This document shows positions 55,278 through 62,999 of a stretch of 64,000 nt of DNA, piece after piece (the stretch's first letter is position 1; each line of letters begins with the position of its first letter). Source of the stretch: Aidingimonas lacisalsi (GTDB taxonomy: Bacteria > Pseudomonadota > Gammaproteobacteria > Pseudomonadales > Halomonadaceae); assembly GCF_008079445.1 (NCBI RefSeq), contig NZ_VRYH01000004.1, positions 372,001 to 436,000 on the forward strand, read 5' to 3'. The notes below the pieces were generated by a model. It saw nothing but the letters and a program-made list of their open reading frames with translations. It was not told where the DNA came from and made no database searches. Made by a program: the position numbers and the translations under genes.

Positions 55278-55614
55278 TGTAAACCCCTGCGTTTAATCGG
55301 GTTATCGACGTATAGCGTCTATTTTTTTATGAACCCTTCAGTGGATTAGCTTTAATGTAGTCCACGTTGTTATAAGGTCATTTTGAGACTTTTTTATGAA
55401 AGGTTTCAACATGCGGATGAGTAGTTATCTTTCATACTGACGTATGAGAAATATCCAGCAGATCCAACAACCCCTTTAATAACAGGAATTTGTGTACAAC
55501 TTACAGAATTGAAAAGTATCAGAACAGTGACTGAAAGGTGTCGATCGATACATTTCCCTACAAAACGACACATCAATTAATGGGACTCGGTATACAAACA
55601 TACCAGCGTCACCT
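55278..55614. promoter_or_regulatory. AT-rich regulatory region upstream of flhDC
   Basis: The only gene-free stretch longer than 300 bases. A hand count of 55321-55560 gives 84 G or C in 240 bases (35 percent), far below the neighbouring genes. It holds long T-runs, a sigma-28-like element (separate entry) and a weak CRP-like sequence (TGTGT-N6-TACAG, about 55491-55506). The hairpin-like GGTAT-N6-ATACC near 55590 might end the fliD-flhX transcript. As in enterics, this region is likely to integrate several regulators of flhDC. Confidence 0.6.
55302..55329 (-). promoter_or_regulatory. Sigma-28-like promoter element before flhD
   Basis: Minus strand: TAAAAAAA, 12 bases, GTCGATAA. The -10 is identical to the one upstream of fliD; the spacer is one base longer than usual unless AAAAAAAT is taken as the -35. 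It ends 24 bases before the flhD ATG. If active it would give FliA-driven feedback on flhDC. Confidence 0.45.
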
Positions 55615-55905
55615 TCAATGGGAACGGTCCTTCGCATCGATTTCACGCACCCAGACCAACAGCTCGGCAATGACCTGATAAAGTTTGGGGGGAATCCGTT
55701 CATCAATGTTCAGTTGCATCAACAATGCCACCAATTCAGGCGCATCGTGTACATAAATTCCCTGGCGCTTGGCTTCATCGACGATGCGTTCGGCCAGTTC
55801 ACCATAGCCTTGTGCCAGCACGCGAGGCGCTTGATCGCCATCCTGATAGGCTAGCGCAACGGCCTGTCGACGACTCCCCCCCTGACGGTCACGCTCATCC
55901 CTCAT
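55615..55905 (-). CDS. FlhB C-terminal-domain homologue (FlhX/FlhB2 type)
   Basis: A 96-residue protein equivalent to the cytoplasmic FlhB fragment made by autocleavage: RRQAVALAYQDGDQAPRVLAQGYGELA, then DEAKRQGIYVHDAPELVALL and IPPKLYQVIAELLVWV. It lacks the membrane part and the NPxH site. In Salmonella such a fragment can partly substitute in export. It overlaps the fliK-like gene by four bases, and FliK is the protein that triggers the FlhB switch. Confidence 0.88.
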   Translation of the reverse strand: MRDERDRQGGSRRQAVALAYQDGDQAPRVLAQGYGELAERIVDEAKRQGIYVHDAPELVALLMQLNIDERIPPKLYQVIAELLVWVREIDAKDRSH

Positions 55906-57188
55906 TCTACGCCTCCTTCAGGCTCCGCCAGGGTGGTACGCAACAGCACTTCGTCGAACCCGCACGCTTCAAGCCGCGATCGCAGCCCCCCCTGTCCTGA
56001 CTCCAGTGACCGGACGACATCCGGTGACGAACTTGCCAGTGTCATGGCCAGACGCTCACCGGCCAAACGCATCGACACTTTGAGTTCACCGAGATTGGGT
56101 AACCGCAAAGTGATATCGGAACGCCAGGGAGGGGCGTCATCACCGTCCTCCGAGGCCCCCTCCTCACCTTGACGGTGCCGCTGGTCCGTTGGCTCAGGCA
56201 CGTGAATCATCAAGGCCATGAAAATGCCTGACCAGACATCACCTTCCCAACGCAACACCGGTGTCACCAGCATTTCCAACTGATGGCGTACCAAACCTTG
56301 CAACGCTTCATTGATCGGTTCTTGCAGAAGCCCCGAGCTACGCGACGATGTTTCCGGAATCACGACATCGCCAGGAGACCATGCCTGATGCGACTGGCCA
56401 GGTTGCCCACCTTGCCCCAGCGATGCTTGTCCTGATGCCATCGTCGATGGCGGTGCGGGTGACGCTGATGAAAAGACGGTTCCCGACGTTACCGATGCTC
56501 GCTCTCCGGCACCACTCGCCACTGCCTGCCCAGATGCCGCTGGTTCGAGTAACGGCAGCAGTCGCGTCAGCGTATTGGCATCCGGAGGCGTCAATGGCGC
56601 AGGTGGCGTAGCCTGCGCGGCATTGAGCGGGCGCAACGTCCCCAGCGCCGCAAAATCACCGGGCGAGGGTCGCTGCGTCTGAGTCGTCAGCATCTGAGGC
56701 TCACGTTCCAGAGCCTGTCGAGAGAGCCCGCCGCGAAACCAGCGCCCGAGATGCGACTCGTAGAAAAGCCCGCTTTCGTTGATACTCGCTTGCAGTGTCG
56801 AAGCCACTTGGCTAGCGGGCGCAGACTCATTGCCTGACACCATCAAGGGTGCCGACTGCATCAACACCGAAGGAGGCGCGGGAAATTTGAACAGTATATC
56901 GGCAATGGACCTTGCCGCCGGGCTGAACTGAGTCGTTGTCGAGGCTAGCGGCAGTTCAGGCTGAGACTGTGTTCGCCCCTGAGGGGTCTCTCGGGTCGGG
57001 ACTCCCGTCAACGGTGCAAGCTGCGATTGACGTGTGTCCAGACGCGAGTCGCTGTGCAGCGCACGGGGCGCCTCAGTGGGATTCATGGGCTGAACGGGTT
57101 CGTTCAGCACCTTTGGCGGGGGGGTATCGGCACGCTTACCCAACACCTGGTGGAGAAGCGTGTCGAGTATCGGTGTGATACCGCTCAC
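55902..57188 (-). CDS. fliK: FliK-family flagellar hook-length control protein
   Basis: A 428-residue protein. The N-terminal 300 residues are Pro-, Ala-, Ser- and Gln-rich and low in complexity, as in the ruler part of FliK. The C-terminal domain has ITLRLPNLGELKVSMRLAGE and EACGFDEVLLRT, matching the FliK/Flg_hook C-terminal pattern. Sitting between fliT and the FlhB-like flhX, it may be a second FliK paired with FlhX rather than the main one, which is usually near fliEFGHIJ. Confidence 0.75.
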   Translation of the reverse strand: MSGITPILDTLLHQVLGKRADTPPPKVLNEPVQPMNPTEAPRALHSDSRLDTRQSQLAPLTGVPTRETPQGRTQSQPELPLASTTTQFSPAARSIADILFKFPAPPSVLMQSAPLMVSGNESAPASQVASTLQASINESGLFYESHLGRWFRGGLSRQALEREPQMLTTQTQRPSPGDFAALGTLRPLNAAQATPPAPLTPPDANTLTRLLPLLEPAASGQAVASGAGERASVTSGTVFSSASPAPPSTMASGQASLGQGGQPGQSHQAWSPGDVVIPETSSRSSGLLQEPINEALQGLVRHQLEMLVTPVLRWEGDVWSGIFMALMIHVPEPTDQRHRQGEEGASEDGDDAPPWRSDITLRLPNLGELKVSMRLAGERLAMTLASSSPDVVRSLESGQGGLRSRLEACGFDEVLLRTTLAEPEGGVE

Positions 57189-57196
57189 GGCACCAC

Positions 57197-57568
57197 CTAA
57201 CGTCGATCAGCGGAACGATAGGCTCGGTGCAGATCGCGTTGGCGACGCGCTGTACCGATCAACTCGCCTAACTCATCACGCCGATTCAGCAACCGCCGGC
57301 GTATTTCCATATCCTGCTCGAGAATCTGCTCCAACAGGCTCTCTTTGCGAGCCTGTTGCTCGCCATTCAATGCTTCCTGTCCTTCCAGGCGTGACACACG
57401 TTCGATATCGATGACGTACTGAGACTCCTCCTCGATCAGAGCTTCCCAGTCCTCCTCACGCGCCTGTGTCAACATCCGCGATGAACGCTCGAGCAGACTC
57501 TCATAGACGGACAGCAGCGCCTCTTGCGGAGGGAGTTCGGAAGTGGCATGGAGCGATGACTTTTGCAT
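57197..57568 (-). CDS. fliT: Flagellar export chaperone FliT
   Basis: A 123-residue helical protein in the fliD-fliS-fliT position. FliT chaperones FliD and, in enterics, inhibits FlhDC. The pattern ALLSVYESLLERSSRMLTQA, DWEALIEEESQYV and a long charged C-terminal helix fit the family. It starts three bases after the fliS stop. Confidence 0.85.
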   Translation of the reverse strand: MQKSSLHATSELPPQEALLSVYESLLERSSRMLTQAREEDWEALIEEESQYVIDIERVSRLEGQEALNGEQQARKESLLEQILEQDMEIRRRLLNRRDELGELIGTARRQRDLHRAYRSADRR

Positions 57569-57571
57569 GAA

Positions 57572-57997
57572 TCAGTTTCCGTGTGCCTGGGGCCCGACTT
57601 CACGCCAGGCAGAACCGATATCGTCGAGCAAACGGATAGCCTCATCGAGCCGTTGCTGATCGTTATGCAAGTTGGCTTGCAACAATATCCTCGCCACATA
57701 ATCGTACAACGCATCGAGATTCTCGGCTATCTCGCCACCTTTTTCACCATCCAGAACGGCGCGCAGACCATTGTTGACGATGTCCAGCGCTTTGGAAATC
57801 GACTTGCCCTTTTCCTGGTAATTACCATTGTCCATATGCAACTTCGCTGCACGAATGGACGCCAAGGCGCCATCGAACAGCATGACGATCAACTGATGCG
57901 GGCTCGCTGACATGACCCCACTTTCGACACCAACGCGAGCATAAGCTCCCGCACCTCGCGCATAGGCTGCGCCACCCCGTGCAGCTGTCACTGCCAT
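57572..57997 (-). CDS. fliS: Flagellar export chaperone FliS
   Basis: Flagellin chaperone, 141 residues. Conserved segments are YARVGVESGVMSASPHQLIV, MLFDGALASI, DNGNYQEKGKSISKALDIVN and LYDYVARILLQANLHND. The N-terminus has an unusual Ala/Gly/Arg/Tyr-rich repeat (AARGGAAYARGAGAYAR). No flagellin gene is in the window. Confidence 0.94.
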   Translation of the reverse strand: MAVTAARGGAAYARGAGAYARVGVESGVMSASPHQLIVMLFDGALASIRAAKLHMDNGNYQEKGKSISKALDIVNNGLRAVLDGEKGGEIAENLDALYDYVARILLQANLHNDQQRLDEAIRLLDDIGSAWREVGPQAHGN

Positions 57998-58094
57998 TTC
58001 GTTTCTCCTGATCTGAATGATGGAAACGGAAACCGCCTTCCATTGCCAGATGTACTCATCGCGAACCGATGTACGAGTTTCGGACCTGAAACCA

Positions 58095-59453
58095 TTACAT
58101 CAGGCTACTCATGCCGCCACTACCACCACCGAGCTGTTGTGAGAGATAGGAACTCATGGAGTTCATCTCAGCCACCATGCTATCCATCTGAGAGAACTGC
58201 TCCTGATAGCGCGCCATGGTGTTATCGATATTGCGCTGAACGCTCTCATAGCGATCGTCAAGCCCGTCGGTACGCGTATTGAGCCCCTCAACTGCGGTTT
58301 CCAGGCTGCCATCGGTGCCCGTCACCGCTTCCAACTGAGCATCCAGCATCCCCGCCAGACCGCCTTCGGCGTCACTGCCGGCAAAGAAATCCACCAACGT
58401 GCCCTGATCCGTTGCCACGACGTCATCGAGGGTTTCCTCATCAATGCTGAGCCGCCCGTCGACCTCCAGACTGATGCCGACATCGGAAAGCAGCGTCAGT
58501 TGCCCGTCGTCACCTTCGACACCCTCGCCCAACGCACTACGCAGTTGGCTCTGTATGCCACGCAGGGTGGAATCGCCCATCAATTCCGCGGCCTCACCGG
58601 ACTCCGAATCGAAGGCCGTCAAGTCGGCCATGGTGTCCTGCAACGCATTATAGTCGTCGACGAAACTGGTCACCGCATCCTTGATTGCACCGGTGTCCTG
58701 TTCGACCGTGACACGGGAATCACCGGTCTCGTTGAGGTCCAGTGTCACACCTTGCAGCGCACCTTCCACGGTATTCGACTGACTCTCGATCGCCACGCCA
58801 TTGACCGACAACTGCGCATTCTGGGCTGTTTGCTCGGTCGCAGCATCTGTTGCCAAACCGCTGGCCCCCAGATCACCGGTAAACGTCACCGAGTCGATGG
58901 CCGCCTCCGTACCTGACTCGACGGACGACAGGGCCAGGCGATAGCCGGTACCATCATTGATTACCGAAGCACTGACACCGCTTTCCGAGTCATTGATCGC
59001 ATCGCGAATCGATTCGAGCGAACTGTCTTCCTGGGTAATATCCACGCTCGTCGTAGTGCCATCGGCGAGAGTGATGTCGACCGTTCCCGCGCCCTGTTCC
59101 GCCGCAGTATCGTCGACTCTTGTCGTTGCTATGCTGCTGGCTTGCGCCAACTGAGTGACCGAGACACCATACTCGCCCGGCACCGCATCGGAATCAGCCG
59201 CAACGTCGATTGCCGATCCTGTGGCCTCACTGGTAACGCTTTGAAACGTCTCGGGCTCATTGAGCGTCGACAATGACGATTGGAACTTCGAAAGTGCACT
59301 ATCCAGCTCGCCATAGGCTGAAATCTTGGCGTCGTAACTTGCCTGCTGATTCTCGATCGGTTGGAGCTTTTCCTCTTCGGCCGAACGCAATTGATCCAGC
59401 AAGCCGTTAAGGTCCAACCCTGACCCGACACCGAGCGATTGTATCGTCGCCAT
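58095..59453 (-). CDS. fliD: Flagellar filament cap protein FliD
   Basis: Filament cap, 452 residues, close to the usual 460-470. N-terminal GVGSGLDLNGLLDQLRSAEE and C-terminal MDSMVAEMNSMSSYLSQQLG are the conserved coiled-coil ends; the middle is acidic and Thr/Ser-rich. It heads fliD-fliS-fliT-fliK-flhX behind a near-consensus sigma-28 promoter. Confidence 0.95.
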   Translation of the reverse strand: MATIQSLGVGSGLDLNGLLDQLRSAEEEKLQPIENQQASYDAKISAYGELDSALSKFQSSLSTLNEPETFQSVTSEATGSAIDVAADSDAVPGEYGVSVTQLAQASSIATTRVDDTAAEQGAGTVDITLADGTTTSVDITQEDSSLESIRDAINDSESGVSASVINDGTGYRLALSSVESGTEAAIDSVTFTGDLGASGLATDAATEQTAQNAQLSVNGVAIESQSNTVEGALQGVTLDLNETGDSRVTVEQDTGAIKDAVTSFVDDYNALQDTMADLTAFDSESGEAAELMGDSTLRGIQSQLRSALGEGVEGDDGQLTLLSDVGISLEVDGRLSIDEETLDDVVATDQGTLVDFFAGSDAEGGLAGMLDAQLEAVTGTDGSLETAVEGLNTRTDGLDDRYESVQRNIDNTMARYQEQFSQMDSMVAEMNSMSSYLSQQLGGGSGGMSSLM

Positions 59454-59541
59454 ATCCGTCCCCTTTGACGCTGTGTCCTTTTTACCAGCACGACGCCGAA
59501 GTGACGTCTCGAATAGGCTGGTATTCCACGGTTATTTCTTC

Positions 59542-59568
59542 TTATCGACAGAAAAGCGCCAGACTTTA
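59542..59568 (-). promoter_or_regulatory. Sigma-28 promoter of fliD
   Basis: Minus strand: TAAAGTCT, 11 bases, GTCGATAA. It matches the E. coli consensus TAAAGTTT-N11-GCCGATAA at seven of eight and seven of eight positions, and ends 88 bases before the fliD ATG. Confidence 0.92.
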
Positions 59569-59595
59569 GACCGCCGACCGTTTTTTTGGCAGCGA

Positions 59596-59623
59596 CGGAA
59601 ATGCCCGGCACGCGACCGGGCAT
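59596..59623 (-). terminator. Probable terminator of the PotABCD-like operon
   Basis: Perfect 8-base arms ATGCCCGG/CCGGGCAT with a seven-base loop, followed on the minus strand by only a short T-run (three T). It lies 27 bases after the permease stop and upstream of the fliD promoter. Confidence 0.65.
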
Positions 59624-59650
59624 CCAGTAACCTCCGCAGGCACGGGTCTC

Positions 59651-60502
59651 CTACCCCGGCGACAGACCTCGCAGCCGCTCGCTGCGCCGACGCAACAACT
59701 CCAACGTCGTCAGCAGCAGAATCGACAACAACACCAGTAGCGTCGCTACCGCCAGGATGGTCGGACTGATCTCCTCGCGGATCCCCGACCACATCTGGAG
59801 CGGCATGGTTCGCTGCCCCGGCCCCGCCACGAACAGAACCACGACGACTTCATCGAACGAGGTAATGAACGCAAACAAGGCTCCCGACACCACACCCGGA
59901 GTGACCAACGGCAAGACCACCTTGAAAAACGTTCTGGAGGGGCTGGCCCCTAGGCTGTGTGCTGCCTTGATCAAGGTGGTATCGAAGCTCGACAACGTCG
60001 CCGTTACCGTAATCACGACGAACGGAATGCCCAGCACGGTATGCGCCAGGATCACCCCAAGATACGTCTGAGCCAGGTGTACCTTGGAAAAGAAGAAGAA
60101 CATGGCCGCTGCCGAAATGATCAATGGCACGATCATCGGCGAAATCAACAATGCCATCACGACGCTACGGGCCGGCATGTGACGGCTCGTCAGCCCTAGT
60201 GCTGCCGTCGTTCCCAGGACAGTAGCCAGCAGAGTCGAACAGATACCGACGATGAAGCTGTTCTTGATCGAGTTCAGCCATCTCGACGAGGTAAAGAAGT
60301 CCTCGTACCAGCGCAGGGAATAACCGGCAGGATCGAAACTCAACATCTCCCTGGTAAAGGTGAAATAGGGCTCGGCATTGAACGATAATGGAATGATGAC
60401 CAGCAACGGACCGATGAGGAACAGGAAAATGAGTGTGCATAGTCCCCGAAACGCATAGTGCCAAAGTCGTTCGCCTCGGGTTGCATAGGAAGGAATCGCC
60501 AT
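59651..60502 (-). CDS. Polyamine-type ABC transporter permease (PotC-like)
   Basis: Inner-membrane permease, 283 residues from the ATG at 60502, with six helices. The transport signature lies around LIKAAHSLGASPSRTFFKVVLPLVTPGVV and FAFITSFDEVVVVLFVAGPG is typical of PotC/PotI. It starts four bases after the partner permease stop. The frame opens at 60535, inside that gene. Confidence 0.9.
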   Translation of the reverse strand: MAIPSYATRGERLWHYAFRGLCTLIFLFLIGPLLVIIPLSFNAEPYFTFTREMLSFDPAGYSLRWYEDFFTSSRWLNSIKNSFIVGICSTLLATVLGTTAALGLTSRHMPARSVVMALLISPMIVPLIISAAAMFFFFSKVHLAQTYLGVILAHTVLGIPFVVITVTATLSSFDTTLIKAAHSLGASPSRTFFKVVLPLVTPGVVSGALFAFITSFDEVVVVLFVAGPGQRTMPLQMWSGIREEISPTILAVATLLVLLSILLLTTLELLRRRSERLRGLSPG

Positions 60503-60506
60503 TTCA

Positions 60507-61769
60507 TCACCCCAATTTGACTTTATCGACGCCAATCAGGCGATTGAATACCAGGTAGAAGATGATCACCACGAACAACAGAATCGACGCAATCGCGGCT
60601 GCCAGGCCCCAATTGAGCGACGTCTGCATATGGTAAGCAATGTAATTGGTGATGAAGCGGCCGGATTGCCCTCCCACCAGTGCCGGCGTGATGTAATAGC
60701 CGATCGAGAGAATGAATACCAGAATGCCGCCAGCGGCAATGCCGGGGATCGTCAGCGGGAAATAGACGCGCCGGAACGACAGGAACGGCTTGCCACCGAG
60801 CGAGCGGGCCGCATGCATGTAACTCGAGGGTATCGTCTTCATTACCGAATACAGCGGCAGGATCATGAACGGCAGCAGGATATGCGTCATGGCGATGATG
60901 GTCCCGAGCTTGTTATGAATCATTTGCCAGCGCGCATCGTCGGCAATGACCCCTAGCGCAACCATCATGTCATTCAGTACTCCCTGAGACTGCAGGATGG
61001 CAATCCAGGTAGTGGTGCGTACCAGTAGCGATGTCCAGAATGGCAGCAGCACCAGAATCATCAGCAAGTTCGACTTGCGCAGAGGCAAATTCGCCAACAG
61101 ATAGGCGATCGGAAAGCCCAGGACCAATGTCAGCAACGTGATGACGCCACTCATCCAGAAGGTACGCCAGAAAAGTGCTTGGTAAATTTTCTGATTATCG
61201 GCAACATCGACGATCGCTCCTTCCGGAGAGAGTTTCATGTCGACCGCTGCGAGATAATACGACATCGTGTACGGGCTGGATTCGCGCTTGATGAGCCGCC
61301 AGGTTTCCAGCTGCCCCCAGGCCTCATGGGCCTCCAGCAGGCCCTCCTTGTAAGGGGGCTCCATGGTGCGGCTGGCCATGCCACTGCGCATGATGGCCGA
61401 GCGCATACCCGACTGTTCATAATTCAAACGGCTCGACAGACGCCCTATCGCACGATTTTCATGCCCCTCGGCCAGATCAGTGGCCAACGCGGCGTAGGTC
61501 GATTCATCGGGCAACTCACCGGATTGTGAGTCCCAGTCTTCCAGGGCCGCCACCGTACGTGACAAATGAGTTGGAACCTCTGGATTCGCGACGCTTCGCG
61601 ACAACATGTCGAAAATCGGCATGACGAACGCGATCCCCAAGAACAACAACAAGGGCGCAACCAACAGCAACGCCTTGAATCGTGAGCGGCGCACCGCTCG
61701 ACGCAGACTGACTTTCAACGGCACGCCATCGGCCGTCGTCAATACACCGGACGAGGTGGATTCAGACAC
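60507..61769 (-). CDS. Polyamine-type ABC transporter permease (PotB-like) with large insertion
   Basis: A 420-residue permease. After the first helix (about residues 33-53) there is an insertion of about 115 residues, hydrophilic and Glu/Ser-rich, before the second helix; the standard PotB is about 285 residues. The core has YSVMKTIPSSYMHAARSLGGKPFLSFRRV, the coupling signature. I choose the GTG at 61769, since GGAGG lies seven bases upstream. The inserted part faces the periplasm if the topology is standard. Confidence 0.88.
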   Translation of the reverse strand: MSESTSSGVLTTADGVPLKVSLRRAVRRSRFKALLLVAPLLLFLGIAFVMPIFDMLSRSVANPEVPTHLSRTVAALEDWDSQSGELPDESTYAALATDLAEGHENRAIGRLSSRLNYEQSGMRSAIMRSGMASRTMEPPYKEGLLEAHEAWGQLETWRLIKRESSPYTMSYYLAAVDMKLSPEGAIVDVADNQKIYQALFWRTFWMSGVITLLTLVLGFPIAYLLANLPLRKSNLLMILVLLPFWTSLLVRTTTWIAILQSQGVLNDMMVALGVIADDARWQMIHNKLGTIIAMTHILLPFMILPLYSVMKTIPSSYMHAARSLGGKPFLSFRRVYFPLTIPGIAAGGILVFILSIGYYITPALVGGQSGRFITNYIAYHMQTSLNWGLAAAIASILLFVVIIFYLVFNRLIGVDKVKLG

Positions 61770-61846
61770 GCAGAACCTCCGTGACGGGAACGGACAAACG
61801 GCATGAGGTGCCCCGAACAGCGCACCCCACACCGATCCTCAAACGA

Positions 61847-62947
61847 TTATTGTGCCAACCAGGCGTTGAAGCGCCGCGTCAGTTCATCGTTATTGTCCGC
61901 CCAGAACGGATCGTTCTTGGGGATGGCCGTTTCGAAGTTGGCCGGATAGGTCGGCATGTGCGTTTCCATCTCGATACCGGTTTCCGCATGCGTGGAGACC
62001 AGTGCGTTGGAGGACTCGCGTGCCGGCCCATAGGAGATATACTTCGCCTGGTCGGCGAGGCGTTGCGTATCGGTTGCCCAATACAGGAAATCCTCGACCT
62101 TGTCGAGTTTGCCTGCAGGCACCACCCAGCCGTCGAGTTCGAATACCTGGGCGTCCCAGATGATTTCGAACGGCTGATCCTCGCTCACCATGGCATTGAA
62201 GATGCGACCGTTGTATGCCGAACCGAAGGCCACTTCCTGATCGGCGAGCAACTGGGGTGGCTGCGACCCTTCCTCCCACCAGATCACTTCATCCTTGATC
62301 GTATCCAGCTTGTCGAACGCTCGCTGAACGCCTTCTTCGGTCTCGAGTACATCGTAGACATCCTCCGGCGCCACGCCATCGGCAACCAACGCCCACTCGA
62401 GATTATTGATCGGCTTGCGAATCAGGGCCCGCTTGCCGGGATAATTCTCCAGATCGAACACATCCTCGATGGAATCGGGCTGGTCATCCTCGGGGAACAT
62501 TTCCGTGTTGAACGCCACGATGTTGGAGTAGACGATCTGGGGTATGAAACACTCGGACAATGACCCTTCGACGAAATCCTCACTCGGCGGGGTACCATCG
62601 GGGGCATCGGCAAGCATGGCATCATGATCGATCGGCTCCAGCAGCCCCTCGGCACAAGCGATCATGGCATCGGCCGGCAGCATGTCGACCAGATCCCAGG
62701 TCACGTTACCGGCCTCGAACTGGGACCGAAGACCGGCCAAGGCGTTACCACTACGATCGATGTTGATGATCTCGTCTCCGGTCTTCTCCATCCATGGATC
62801 ATGATAGGCCTTTTGCTGACTCATGCTATACGCCCCACCCCAGGAGACGACATTCAGCTCTTCAGCCTGCACGATCGCCGCCATACCCAGCACGGAGACA
62901 CCGGAGCAGGCCAGAATCGCATGGTGTAGCATCGATTTCTTGAACAT
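61847..62947 (-). CDS. ABC transporter substrate-binding protein, spermidine/putrescine type (PotD-like)
   Basis: A periplasmic binding protein of 366 residues from the ATG at 62947 (GGGA about eight bases upstream). The signal peptide has a hydrophobic core at 8-26 and probable cleavage after VQA (about 28). The mature part opens ELNVVSWGGAYSMSQQKAYH, and VQRAFDKLDTIKDEVIWW, LLADQEVAFGSAYNGRIFN, and ELDGWVVPAG follow the PotD/PotF family 2 pattern. The substrate may be a polyamine or another small organic cation or acid. Confidence 0.88.
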   Translation of the reverse strand: MFKKSMLHHAILACSGVSVLGMAAIVQAEELNVVSWGGAYSMSQQKAYHDPWMEKTGDEIINIDRSGNALAGLRSQFEAGNVTWDLVDMLPADAMIACAEGLLEPIDHDAMLADAPDGTPPSEDFVEGSLSECFIPQIVYSNIVAFNTEMFPEDDQPDSIEDVFDLENYPGKRALIRKPINNLEWALVADGVAPEDVYDVLETEEGVQRAFDKLDTIKDEVIWWEEGSQPPQLLADQEVAFGSAYNGRIFNAMVSEDQPFEIIWDAQVFELDGWVVPAGKLDKVEDFLYWATDTQRLADQAKYISYGPARESSNALVSTHAETGIEMETHMPTYPANFETAIPKNDPFWADNNDELTRRFNAWLAQ

Positions 62948-62999
62948 GTCAGTTTCCCTTTCCATTGTTGTTGTCGATCTAGTCGGCTTCTTCTCGTTG

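Noticed and set aside
55301-55330. Plus-strand terminator GACG-N5-CGTC followed by a T-run
   Set aside because: The stem is only four base pairs and no plus-strand gene precedes it; the T-run is better explained as AT-rich promoter DNA of flhD.
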